A DNA stretch of 64,000 nucleotides, from the NCBI RefSeq assembly GCF_024323335.1, contig NC_066582.1, positions 180,678,782-180,742,781 on the forward strand. Reading direction: 5' to 3'. A program made the position numbers and the translations under genes. The notes beneath the pieces were generated by a model. That model did not search any database, was not told where the DNA came from, and saw only the letters and a program-made list of their open reading frames with translations. This document shows, one piece after another, positions 48,278 to 59,026 of this stretch. Position 1 is the first letter of the stretch. Each line of letters opens with the position of its first letter. The DNA comes from Lathyrus oleraceus. Taxonomy: Eukaryota > Streptophyta > Magnoliopsida > Fabales > Fabaceae.

Positions 48278-51200
48278 TTTGAAGTCATGACAAAAGTTTC
48301 CAAAAATGGAAAGTGACCTATAATTTCAAGTTTCCAAAAATGGCAAATTTCTGGTCCACATTCAACTTGACTTATGAATATTAAAGAAGCTTCAAATGGA
48401 TTTTTGGTGAACATGAAAGTTGTAGATCTTTCTCTCCCCTTTTCAAAAAGTCCTATTTCATGTTCATATGATGATTGGTTGAGAAGTTATGGCCAAATGA
48501 TCACAAGGTGTGCATGGAAGTTCAAAGTGACATAACTTTTGGTACAAAGCTCCAATTTGGTCCACTCTTTTTGCAAAATACTTCTCATGTCCAAGACCTT
48601 TCAAGTGAACCTTTTACATGCATGGAAAAAGTGTGTATGATCATCATTCCTCAAGTGTCCATTTTGGAGGGAAATTCTACAATTCAAATTTGGCTTAAGC
48701 TACAAGCAAAATACCATTCAAATCTTGATTATTGGATGATTTTAAGTGAATTCCAAGCTTGCATGGGCACTGTTCACGTGTAGCATGGCCACATAAGCTC
48801 ACTTTTGCATTTTTGCAAATTACTTCACATTTCCCTAATCATGATTAGCACATGCTTAATTTGGATTTCAGCATCATTACCAAGCCATATATATACCAAA
48901 CCCCAATCACAATTGGAAAAAATAGCAGAATTTCAGATCAAAATTTCCAAACTCCCTCCATTTTTCTCTCTCTTCGATTCTTGTATTTCTCCACACAATT
49001 ATTCAATATTCTTGCATAATCATGTTCAACATGCTTCATTGAGCAAGAATCAACCATTGGATTAGACAATTGAGCTGGTTTTCAAGCAGATCGAGTGCAT
49101 GAACATGTTAATGGATTTCTGAAATTGAGCTGGATTCGAGTGTTTTCAATTGCTTCTTTGTGCATAAAGCTTCAATAGAGGTTCAGTGGAGTAGATCTGG
49201 AGCATAGGAGAGCTTGAGGACGCGTGTACAACAACTTGCATTTCCAGGTGATGAAAAATCGATCCATTCCTTTTGCTACTTTCTTGATATGATTGTGTAG
49301 ATCTCACTTAGCTGAGCATGCTGATAGGATTAGATTTGAAAATGGATGAGAAATGAGTATGTTATGTGAACTTTCATTTTTGATATCATAAATGTTTTTG
49401 TTCGATCCATAAAAGCTAGCATGAATTAGTTGATTTGAGTATGATATCTGAGATCCTGGTTGCAAGAGCTTCCGAATGGTACCGGTTTCATGCATTTCTG
49501 GAAATTTTTGTTGATCTCCGCCGTGTGGATGGTCGAAGAAGACGACCGGCTCCGCCGTCAGCAACTGGCTAGGGTTTATGTTTGCTGGCATCCATGTGGC
49601 TCACGCGTGTCCATTCCATTGGCTAGGATTTACTTGACTATCCACGCGTGCGTTGAAAAATTTGATGTGTGTTGCCACGCATTTAAATGAAACGCTGCGT
49701 TTCACTTATGCTTGCTGGATGCTGATTGTTTCGCTTGCATGTACATTCCATTGGTTGTGTCTGCTTTGACTTGCTTGCGTGTGTTTTGACTGCTGACTAT
49801 GCTTGCCACGCGTTTTAGTGATACTGTGCGTTTTGGAGGTTTAAATGTGGACCGCTTGATTGCTTTGCGTGCTTCATCGTGTGGCCATGATAATTCTGAT
49901 TTAATTTCAAATATACATTTCTCTCCATTTCTTTTTATTATTTCATTATTATTTGCTCATTTTAGAAAAATCATAAAAATTAGAAAAATGCTCCAAATTA
50001 AGTCCAATTTTTTTTTCATAGTTTTGTTTTAATGTCTAGTTTTTTATAGTATTATATTCATGATTTGTCTTGTTGATCCATTTGTTCTGAATTTTTGCAT
50101 GCTTGATCATCACATGTGATATGAATTTTTGAGCCCTGGTTTGAATTTTTTCTCATATGCTATCATTGGTTTTGACACATGTAGATATAGTGTGACAATT
50201 TGTGTCACATTTTGGACCTTGCATTTGTGAATTTTTGATCACCTATCATTTGAGCTCTTCTGGATTTGATTTTTTGCATGATGTTTGTTCATAACATGAG
50301 TAGCTTGCATAAAATATCTCAAGGCCATTGGATGCATTTCTATTTTGATTTGGATTTTCTAGTTTGGATGTCCATTTTGTGCACCTTTGCTTGCCTTTGC
50401 TTTACATTGATCATTTGATGCCTTTACCTTGTGAATTGATGTTGGTCCTTTTGAGGACATTTTATAGATTGTTTGAATGTGCAATATGTGAAATATTGAC
50501 TTCTGTTTTGATCATTTGGTTTGGTTTTGAACCTAGTCTTTGTACTAGTGTTTTGTACATGAACTAACATTGACTTGTGTTTCAGGTTTGGACACTTAGC
50601 ATTAATGGTTGAGTTGCTCACCTTTTGAGATGCAAATTGGATTGTGTTCTGACTTCTTTGTGTTTTGTAGGATCTTAAGTGATGTGTTGAGCTCATTGCC
50701 TCATTTGATTGCTTGACCATTGCTCATTGAATTGTGTAACAACTGTGTTGGTTTCACTGTTTGTTTTCTGATTGGTTGTCTGAGATATGAACTGTTTAGC
50801 TTTTGTACAGGTACATTAGTTGCTTGCTTTTAGCTCTTGCTTGAGCTTTGGATTGTGGTTGATACACCACTTAGGTAGTTATCTTCTTACTCCATGTAGT
50901 CTGGAAGTCCTGTCACCTTTTTGGCAGGCATTTTGCTGGCAAGTCCTCCTTAAGAGGCTCTATTTGTGTTTGTTTACAGATTGTGCCAAAGACCTCCAAG
51001 TGAGGCATGTTACTTGTTAAGTCCTCCTAAGTGAAGAGGAAATTGAAGGATAAAAGGGATTAGCAATCAATCCCCCGTTATTCAGTGAGTCGTTCTTTAT
51101 GCTCGCACTACGTGCTGATGCTTCTGAACATGAACCCAAGATCTTTGTCCAGTGTCTGTCAAGTGGAATAGGATCTCACTTTCTGGATCCCCACGCTTTC

Positions 51201-52798
51201 TTTGTTTTGAGCTCACCCGGCCAGGGTTAAGAGCATGAGGTCTCATCCTCATTTCCTATTTGATCAACTTCACCCTAACTCTCAATGTTAGTGGTTAAGA
51301 GCTACAAACTACCCTTGTACAGTTTGGCTTGTTTGTCGAGGTTGATATGACCCCTCTTGACTAAACCTAACCCTTGGTTTGAAGCCTCTTGTATGTATAT
51401 AGTGTGTGATGATTGTTTGCATTGTTTGCTTTTGGCATGTTTGCTTTTGACATTTGTTTGTTATGTTTGGGAGTCGGATCTAAGTCCATATATTGGCATT
51501 CTGTTTCCGTTTTGTTGTTAGGAGTCGGATATAAGTCCATATATTGGCATTCTGTTTCCTTTTGTTGTTTGGAGTAGGATCTAAGTCCATATATTGGCAT
51601 TCTGTTTCTGCTTTGTTGTTAGGAGTCGAATATAAGTCCATATATTAGCATTCTGTTTCCTTTTGTTGTTTGGAGTCGGATCCAAGTCCATATATTGGCA
51701 TTCTGTTTCCGTTTTGTTGTCAGGAGTTGGGTGTAAGTCCATATATTGGCAGCTTGTTTCCTTTCATTTGAGGTTCTCTTTTGAGACTTGGTTATTTGAT
51801 TTTGCTTTGTGCTTGCTCATTCCAAAGGAACTTACTTGGATCATCTATATGATCTCAAGAAAGGAACTCCTACTGTGGTTTCATTCCTTAACCATCACCC
51901 TTTGTCATCACCTCTCCACCCTAACCCAAACCAAAAAAAAAACTTTTTGTGCAAACATTTGACTTGTTTTCAACATTAGAAACCTAAGCCTTAGGCTTTT
52001 GATTTTCAAACTTTCTTTTCATAACACTCACTGTGAATTGAATCTTTAAGTCAACTTTTACCATTTTGTACATACTTCTAATTGGTAAATGCAACCCATT
52101 CAAATGTGCTTCTTTTGTGGTTTCAATGATCACTTCTTAATCAAAATTTTCATAACCTTTTGCTATTAGGTTTGAGTTATCTTTGTGGTAGATATAATAC
52201 TCACCTAAGTCCTTAGTGATTGGATTGTAAGCCTTCCATGCTTATTATAGGGTTAACCCCTCATTAGCATGTTGAAGCTATCCTCACATGGTGGATTTGT
52301 GGTTTGGTTGAGTTTTCTCCCTTTGATAACAAAAGACCTTAAGGCTTTTGGACCAATTAATTCACCAACTTATTTTGGAATTTTTACCCCGAACTACGAG
52401 GTTTTGATCCTAATCTTTTTTTTACAAGATGGTACGTAGGCAATGGGTTTATCCATCCAAACACAAAATGTAATTAAACTTGTATATTCTTTTCTCATCT
52501 CTTCAATCATGTTTGCACAAATAAAATTTTTCATAAACAATAACCTTTGCAACAAGCGTGAAAAGGGCTCCCTAGGAGTACCTAGGATGTTTTGGGTGCC
52601 TAACACCTTCCCATTGCATAACCAACCCCCTTACCCAGATCTCTGTCTCTTTTACTAGTTTTGTTTGTAAAACTTTTAGGTTTTTGTTCGCTTTCTAACC
52701 TTTCCTTTGGATAAATAGAAGTGCGGTGGCGACTCGACTTTGTATGATTTACCTTGGATTTAGTCAATATCTCCAATGGTAACGAATACATCGCTACA
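48278..52798 (+). repeat. Ogre LTR lacking its first ~520 bp, between copies A and B
   Basis: Similarity to LTR A starts around TTTGAAGT (48278; compare 29862 in LTR A) and runs to ...CATCGCTACA at 52798. The missing part includes the TGTAAGACCCC start. Upstream sequence is the 3' region of copy A, so one deletion removed A's purine tract and this LTR's start. A putative TATA is at 48888-48895. Confidence 0.85.
51466..51760 (+). repeat. Minisatellite in the Ogre B LTR, six ~50-bp units
   Basis: Units carry TAAGTCCATATATTGGCATT, CTGTTTCC and TTTTGTTGTT, with GGAGTCGGAT before them. Unit starts are near 51470, 51520, 51571, 51621, 51672 and 51722. They correspond in place to the eight units in LTR A but have a different consensus, so each LTR has homogenised its own array. 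Confidence 0.88.
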
Positions 52799-52804
52799 GA
52801 AAAG

Positions 52805-52822
52805 TGGTGACTCTACTGGGGA
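52805..52822 (+). promoter_or_regulatory. Primer binding site of Ogre copy B (mutated)
   Basis: TGGTGACTCTACTGGGGA differs from copy A by C-to-T at position 4 and C-to-T at position 11 (G-to-A not involved). It lies six bases after the LTR end. The changes fit decay by cytosine deamination. Confidence 0.8.
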
Positions 52823-53483
52823 AATTACGTATCCCTGGTGGGTTTTGCCAACTTTTCACACTTGTTGTATTATATTGTCTGTGACATATTTTTGTGCAAT
52901 TTGGGATTACTGTATTGTTTGTAATGATTGAATTGCTTGATATATTAATTGCTTGTGTGCTTGGTGATCTTTGTGAGATGAGTTCTATACCCGAACTCGA
53001 GTGCACTTAGGATAGGAGAATGGTATAGTCTCGTCGACTTGTTTGGAGTTATTCCTTAGCAAGTTGACTTGCGAGTCCATTCACTTGGTGGAGGTCATGT
53101 TGGGATCAATAATGTCACACAAGTAAGTTGTGGTTCGACATTACTCTTTCCAATATAGACCTTAGAAGCCAAGGACCTTAGTTTACCAAACCCATCTTGG
53201 CCTATTTTTAGGACGTAGTGCGGAGGTCGTTCAAATGTAAGATTTGATACGATTGTTACGCAATACTACACTCATAAGAGTCTCTCTTGAGAATATTTTT
53301 GGAATACGAGTAGTCATTTCTCCGATAATATTCGAAAGATGGGATGATGACTATGGGAACCTCTAGTAGAACATGTTTGGCAGGTTTAAACCCTAGTACA
53401 CTCCCTTTGGGTGGTTCTTAACCGAGACTCCATGCTCGTGACTCGCAACAAACCCTTGATTTATGGTCGATCCGTTCATATGG

Positions 53484-53558
53484 CCTTAATATCAATGGAA
53501 CTTGGGTGTTGATATGGTGTAAACCATAATCCACCAAAATGGATGATTGATATTAAGG
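53484..53558 (+). repeat. Leader stem-loop of copy B
   Basis: CCTTAATATCAAT (53484-53496) pairs perfectly with 53546-53558, 13 bp, closing a 49-base loop like that of copy A. Only one copy is present here. The rest of the leader (52823-53719) is otherwise as in copy A. Confidence 0.8.
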
Positions 53559-53719
53559 ATAATATGATCCATCCCATGACCTTTGTCTGGTGTGCTTTGC
53601 TTGATCCTTGAGTGTGATTGTTGCATTCATGCATTCATTCATTCATCTGCATCCATATCATCAGATAAAAAAGAAAATTTTCAAGGAACTTAAGGGGTTT
53701 ATTTGCAAAATTTTCAGAC

Positions 53720-55168
53720 ATGGAAAGACAAAGAAGGAATACAAAGAAGTACAACTTCAGACAACCCGATTTGAAAGAGTTAAGGAATCTGACATCCTAT
53801 GTATTAGATCCCTTGGGTTTCAAAGCTCGTGTTGGGAAGCTTCTTCCTCTTCTGACTACTCAGGTGGATGAAGGTCTGATGAGTGTATTGGTGCAGTTCT
53901 ATGATCCTCTGTACCGTTGCTTCACGTTTCCGGACTTTCAGCTTTTGCCTACCCTTGAGGAGTATGCCTATCTTGTGGGTATACCGATTTAGGATCAGTT
54001 GCCGTTCAGTGGCTTGGAGAGTATTCCTACTTATCGAGAGATAGCTGACATGTTGCACATAGATGAATCTTTGATTGATGCTCATATGACTACCAAAGGT
54101 GGAATTCAAGGTCTCCCTTCTGAGTTCCTCATTACTCAAGCTACTGTTTATGGGAAGGCCATGAGTGAGGACGCCTTTGAAGCCATACTTGTACTTCTCA
54201 TCTATACGTTGGTATTGTTCCCCAACATCAACAAGTTTGTGGATGTGAACGCTATTAGGATCTTCTATGCTCTTAATCCCGTTCCGACTCTGTTGGGTGA
54301 TACCTATTTCTCTTTGCATATGAGGAATGCAAAGGGTGGTGGTGCTATTGTGTGCTGTTTGCCTCTGTTGTATAAGTGGTTTATTTCTCACTTACCTCAG
54401 ACGGTCGCTTTCAAGGAGAATAAGGGATGTCTACGGTGGTCTACGAGACTTATGTCTCTCACTAATGATGATATCTCTTGTTATAATCGTGTATATGATG
54501 GTGTGCAGATTATGGACTATTGTGGTGAATTCTCCAATGTGCCTCTTCTTGGTACATGTGGTGGGATTAACTACAACCCTGTGTTAGCACGTCGTCAGCT
54601 TGGGTTCCCCCTAAAGGATAAACCTAATAACGTTCTGTTAGAAGGTGTGTTCTTTCAGGAGGGTAAAGATCCCCAAGGCTTGAAAGCCAGAATGGTCCGC
54701 GCTTGGCGCAAAGTTCATAAGAAAGGAAGGAGTGAATTGGGTCCTAAGAATTGCATTGCTTTGGAGCCTTACACTGATTGGGTAAGGAAGAGAGCGTCTG
54801 AGTATCTCATGCCTTACGATTATCCGAGACCTACACCTTTGGTTGTGGTTGGGCCTTCAACCCTCCCTAATCAAGGAGTAGAGGAGTTGAGAGACGAAGA
54901 CCTATCACGTGCCTGTATCCGTGAAAGGGAAGATTTGCTTTAGCAGATTAAAGAGAAGGATGCTCTGATTGAATTCCTCGAGCATCAGGTCATTGATGAT
55001 CCTGATGATACATGGACTTCTCTACTTCCTCAGTCTTCTAAGTTTTGGAAAAGGAGGTATGACCGACTCGCCAAGGAAAAAGCAGATATGGAGGCAGCGT
55101 ACGAGAGAGAGGTGAAGAGGCTTCGTGCATCTGTTCTTCCTGTGTCCCAAGCTTCTAGGGATCCATAG
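53720..55168 (+). pseudogene. Ogre ORF1, copy B (two in-frame stops)
   Basis: One 483-codon frame from ATG 53720 (MERQRRNTKKYNFRQPD) to TAG 55166, colinear with ORF1 of copy A and without its frameshift. Stops lie at 53990-53992 (TAG where A has CTG) and 54941-54943 (TAG where A has CAA). The plant-mobile-domain-like region and C-terminal coiled coil are as in copy A. About 300 non-coding bases separate it from gag. Confidence 0.82.
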
Positions 55169-55468
55169 GATGATTATTTTCCTTTTCTCTTGTATATGAT
55201 TGACAATGCTGTACTTCTTTTTCCTGATGATATATGATGAGATATTTCCATATGCGATAAAATGCTTAATATTTCCAAAATTTGCAAATAAAACCCTAAA
55301 GTTCCTTTGAAATAAAAACAAATCATATGCACAAGCATTGCATGCATCATATGCATAAGCAGGTGTTGTTCTCAGCCTCTGGTTCTGTGGTCTAACTCTG
55401 TGCTCTTCATTTATTTTGAAGACAAGCTGACTCACCGGTACTACACCAGAGCCAACTCTTCCAGATTG

Positions 55469-58400
55469 ATGGATCATCTAGAGCAAGAGAACCGTGAACT
55501 CAAGGAGGAAGTCGCCAGACTGAGTGCTTTGATGGAATCATTCCTGGCTGCTCAGAATCAGTCGTCTCCAACATCTTCAACTCCTGCCCAGAGGACAGTC
55601 ATCTCTGAGATTGTTTCCTCAACTGTGCCTGTAGCCAGTGCACATTTTGCTCCGACAGCTATGCCAGCCGGGTTTCCGTGGGGGATGCCTCCCAACTTTA
55701 TGCCTGAGGGCCCTGCTCCAACTTTTGCTTCGATGCCGGCATCTAGCCCGGTCCTTGCTGTTCCTCCTCCTGTCGTGCATACCGTGCCTAGGGTAGACGA
55801 CACCATCTATCATTCTGAGCCGTATGAGGGCCCATATGTTCATGAGAAGATGGACGCTATGAATGATCAATTTCTTGAGCTGCGCAAGGAATTGAAAACC
55901 CTTAGAGGAAAGGATCTGTTTGGCAAGTCTGCTGCCGAATTATGTTTGGTTCCCAATGTGAAGATTCCGGTGAAATTCAAAGTCCCTGACTTTGAGAAAT
56001 ACAAAGGGAATACTTATCCTCTCAGTCACCTGGTCATGTATGCCAGGAAGATGTCAACTCAGACTGATAATGACCAGTTGCTCATTCATTACTTTCAGGA
56101 CAGTCTGTCCGGTGCAGCTCTGCGTTGGTATATGGGGCTTGACAGTGCGAACATCCGATCCTTCAATGACCTTGGCGAGGCCTTCGTCAAGCAATACAAG
56201 TATAATATGGATATGGCTCCCGATAGAGACCAGCTAAGGGCCATGTCCCAGAAGGACAAGGAAACATTCAAAGAGTACGCCCAGAGGTGGCGAGAGTTGG
56301 CAACTCAAATTGTGCCTCCGCTTGAAGAGAAGGAAATGACCAAGATATTTTTGAAGACCTTGAGTTCATTCTATTATGAGCGGATGATTGCTAGCGCTCC
56401 TTTTGACTTCACCGAGATGGTGAACATGGGGATGCGTATAGAAGAGGGGGTTAGAGAAGGACGTCTGACCAAGGAAGAAGGCTCTTCTGCCGAACGATAT
56501 GGGGCGTTTGCAAAGAAGAAAGACGGAGAGGCACATGCTATGACCTCCCATGTGAAATCCAGAAGACCCTCTGTGAAGAGGAAGCTTGTGCGTCCTTCCA
56601 GCAATCAACACCAGGTGGCTCATATAGCACCTGTTTTCAGAGATAATCAGCAATATCAGCAGCATAACAATCAACAATCATCTCAGCAATATCAGCAACA
56701 TCATCATCCTCAACAGCAGGCCTACCAGCCTCGCAACAGTAATCAAGCCAGCACGAGTTATGAGAGGAAGAAGATCATTTTCGATCCGATTCCGATGACA
56801 TACGCAAAACTATATCCCTCTTTGATAGAGAGGAAATTGATTACTCCGAGGGACCCGCCAGCTATACCTGCTAACCCTCAGTGGTGGTATAAGCCTGATT
56901 TGCATTGTGTTTATCACTCTGGTGCTCCCGGCCACGACGTGGAGAGCTGTTTTCCGCTGAAGACTAAGGTTCAAGACCTTATGAGGTGCGGTATTTTGTG
57001 CTTTGAGGACGTATGTCCTAATGTTAAGAAGAACCCATTGCCCGAGCATGGGAAATCTGTCAACATGGTCCAGGGTTGCCATGGCAGGTACAAAGTCAAA
57101 TATGTTAGCCACATTCGACAATCTCTGGTGGAATTGCATCGTTTGTTGTGTGATTACAGTCACTATGAACACGATCATGACAGATGTCAAATTTGCTCTG
57201 TTAACAGATTGGGTTGTCGCCAGGTGCGCAAAGATCTTCAGGAAATGTTGGATGAAGGAGTTATTGAGATCCTTCAGAATAGGAATGTTGACGAAGATGA
57301 GCCAGAGGTCAACGTAATTTCCCCAGTATTTTGGATACCCGAGCCTGTTATCATTAAGTATGATGGTAGCAAGCCGAAGGTTTCTCCTTCCCTGATTATC
57401 AAGCCTGCCGGTCCTGTGCCTTATTCTTCTGAAAAGGCAATTCCCTTCCGATACAATGCTGTTGCTGTAGAAGATGGGAAAGAGGTGACTTTGCCGTCCT
57501 CCTCTGTTGTGAATATTGCTGATGTAAGTGGGTTGACCCGTAGCGGTCGCGTGTTCTCTGCACCTCCCAAGCCTCAGGCTAGAGCTGATTTTGTTGAGCG
57601 CCCGGTTGGGAATGCGGTGAATTCTCCGAATCCGGCACCTGTTGTTAAATCCTCCTCTGTACAAAAAACTCTTACTTCTGGTGGCCCTAGTGGCAATGTG
57701 AATGAAGACTGTGATGAGATGCTGAAGCTCATCAAGAAGAGTGAGTACAACGTTGTAGATCAGCTTGTACAAACGCAATCCAAGATATCCGTGTTATCTT
57801 TGCTTCTGAATTCAGAACCGCATATAGAGGCTCTGCAGAAAGTTTTGGATGTGGCATATGTTGATCATGATGTCACTATAGAACAGTTCGATAGCATTGT
57901 TGCAAACATAATCGCTTGTAACAATTTGAGTTTCTGTGACTCTGATCTCCCTGAGGAGGGAAGAGACCACAACTTGGCTTTACACATTTCCATGAATTGT
58001 AAAGACGACGCCATGTCCAATGTGTTGGTGGACACTGGGTCATCCCTGAATGTAATGCCAAAATCTACTCTTTCCAGACTGTCTTGTCAGGGGCCTCCCA
58101 TGAGGCAGAGTGGAGTTGTTGTGAAAGCTTTTGATGGGTCGCGTAAGACTGTGATTGGGGAAGTTGATCTCCCTATCAAGATTGGACCAAGTGATTTCCA
58201 GATTACCTTTCAGGTTATGGATATTCACCCATCATATAGCTGTCTCTTAGGCAGACCATGGATTCACGAGGCTGGTGCCGTGACATCCACCCTACACCAG
58301 AAGCTGAAATTTGTGAAAAATAAGAAACTGGTAGTGGTAGGGGGAGAAAAGGATCTCTTGGTTAGCCATTTGTCTTCCTTCTCATACATAGATGCTGAGG

Positions 58401-58762
58401 ATGAAGTTGGAACTCCCTTCCAAGCTTTATCTATAGCTGAGCCTCTTGAGAAGAGAACTCATTCATTTGCTTCCTATAGAGATGCGAAATTAGCCATTGA
58501 GAGTGGTGCAATTGCTGGTCTAGGAAAAATGATTGAGCTGGAAGATAATAAGTCTCGGGCTGGCATAGGCTTTTCTTCTGGGGTCTTCAATGAGAAAGGG
58601 TTGTTCAAGAGTGGAGGTTTCATCCACACTGGTCAGGAGGAAGAAGCTGTTGCTGTCTTGGAAGAGGATGCAGAGGATTCTGACAATTTTGTCATCCCTG
58701 GAGGGATCTGCAACAATTGGGTCGCTGTGGATGTTCCTACAGTTATCCACAAGTCAAAGTAA
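55469..58762 (+). CDS. Ogre gag-protease, copy B (intact frame)
   Basis: ATG 55469 (MDHLEQENRELKEEVARL) to TAA 58760, 1097 residues without a break. Order: coiled coil, Pro-rich stretch with MPAGFPWGMPPNFM, gag domain (residues ~170-335), Gln/His-rich linker (~395-435), knuckle CVYHSGAPGHDVESC (480-494), protease with LVDTGSSLNVMPKSTL (Asp at residue 855, codon 58031-58033) and LLGRPWIHEAGAV. The TAA falls just inside the intron (donor GT at 58759), so the spliced message would read on into RT. An unspliced message would yield gag-pro only, a possible way to make more gag than pol (inference). Confidence 0.9.
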   Translation: MDHLEQENRELKEEVARLSALMESFLAAQNQSSPTSSTPAQRTVISEIVSSTVPVASAHFAPTAMPAGFPWGMPPNFMPEGPAPTFASMPASSPVLAVPPPVVHTVPRVDDTIYHSEPYEGPYVHEKMDAMNDQFLELRKELKTLRGKDLFGKSAAELCLVPNVKIPVKFKVPDFEKYKGNTYPLSHLVMYARKMSTQTDNDQLLIHYFQDSLSGAALRWYMGLDSANIRSFNDLGEAFVKQYKYNMDMAPDRDQLRAMSQKDKETFKEYAQRWRELATQIVPPLEEKEMTKIFLKTLSSFYYERMIASAPFDFTEMVNMGMRIEEGVREGRLTKEEGSSAERYGAFAKKKDGEAHAMTSHVKSRRPSVKRKLVRPSSNQHQVAHIAPVFRDNQQYQQHNNQQSSQQYQQHHHPQQQAYQPRNSNQASTSYERKKIIFDPIPMTYAKLYPSLIERKLITPRDPPAIPANPQWWYKPDLHCVYHSGAPGHDVESCFPLKTKVQDLMRCGILCFEDVCPNVKKNPLPEHGKSVNMVQGCHGRYKVKYVSHIRQSLVELHRLLCDYSHYEHDHDRCQICSVNRLGCRQVRKDLQEMLDEGVIEILQNRNVDEDEPEVNVISPVFWIPEPVIIKYDGSKPKVSPSLIIKPAGPVPYSSEKAIPFRYNAVAVEDGKEVTLPSSSVVNIADVSGLTRSGRVFSAPPKPQARADFVERPVGNAVNSPNPAPVVKSSSVQKTLTSGGPSGNVNEDCDEMLKLIKKSEYNVVDQLVQTQSKISVLSLLLNSEPHIEALQKVLDVAYVDHDVTIEQFDSIVANIIACNNLSFCDSDLPEEGRDHNLALHISMNCKDDAMSNVLVDTGSSLNVMPKSTLSRLSCQGPPMRQSGVVVKAFDGSRKTVIGEVDLPIKIGPSDFQITFQVMDIHPSYSCLLGRPWIHEAGAVTSTLHQKLKFVKNKKLVVVGGEKDLLVSHLSSFSYIDAEDEVGTPFQALSIAEPLEKRTHSFASYRDAKLAIESGAIAGLGKMIELEDNKSRAGIGFSSGVFNEKGLFKSGGFIHTGQEEEAVAVLEEDAEDSDNFVIPGGICNNWVAVDVPTVIHKSK

Positions 58763-59026
58763 TAATCACTTTGTTTAAAAACCCTTCTCCCATGCCAAAA
58801 GGAGAAGTGATGACATAGTTGGCAACATAAATACAATGATATTTTCATTCAATAAATTCATGTTAAACGTTTGTTTTTCCAATTATTTCCCCTTTTTGCT
58901 TTTTGCATGAAATTGGTGATCACATAAAACCCTAAAAAAAAAAGAATAAAATCAATCTTTTCATCTGCATAATGATTTGCCTTGTTTGATTTCTAAAAGC
59001 TTTTCATATCCAAAATCATTATGCAG
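58759..59026 (+). other. Putative Ogre intron between protease and RT, copy B (268 nt)
   Basis: Donor TCAAA|GTAATA and acceptor TTATGCAG|GTTGATT match those of copy A. Exon 1 ends after two bases of a codon and exon 2 supplies one G, so the reading frame is kept. The segment CTTCTCCCATGCCAAAAGGA, conserved in both copies, lies near the donor. Confidence 0.75.

Noticed and set aside
56810..57778. 322-codon antisense frame over Ogre B gag-pro
   Set aside because: Lies opposite a well-supported gag-pro frame and is not open in copy A.
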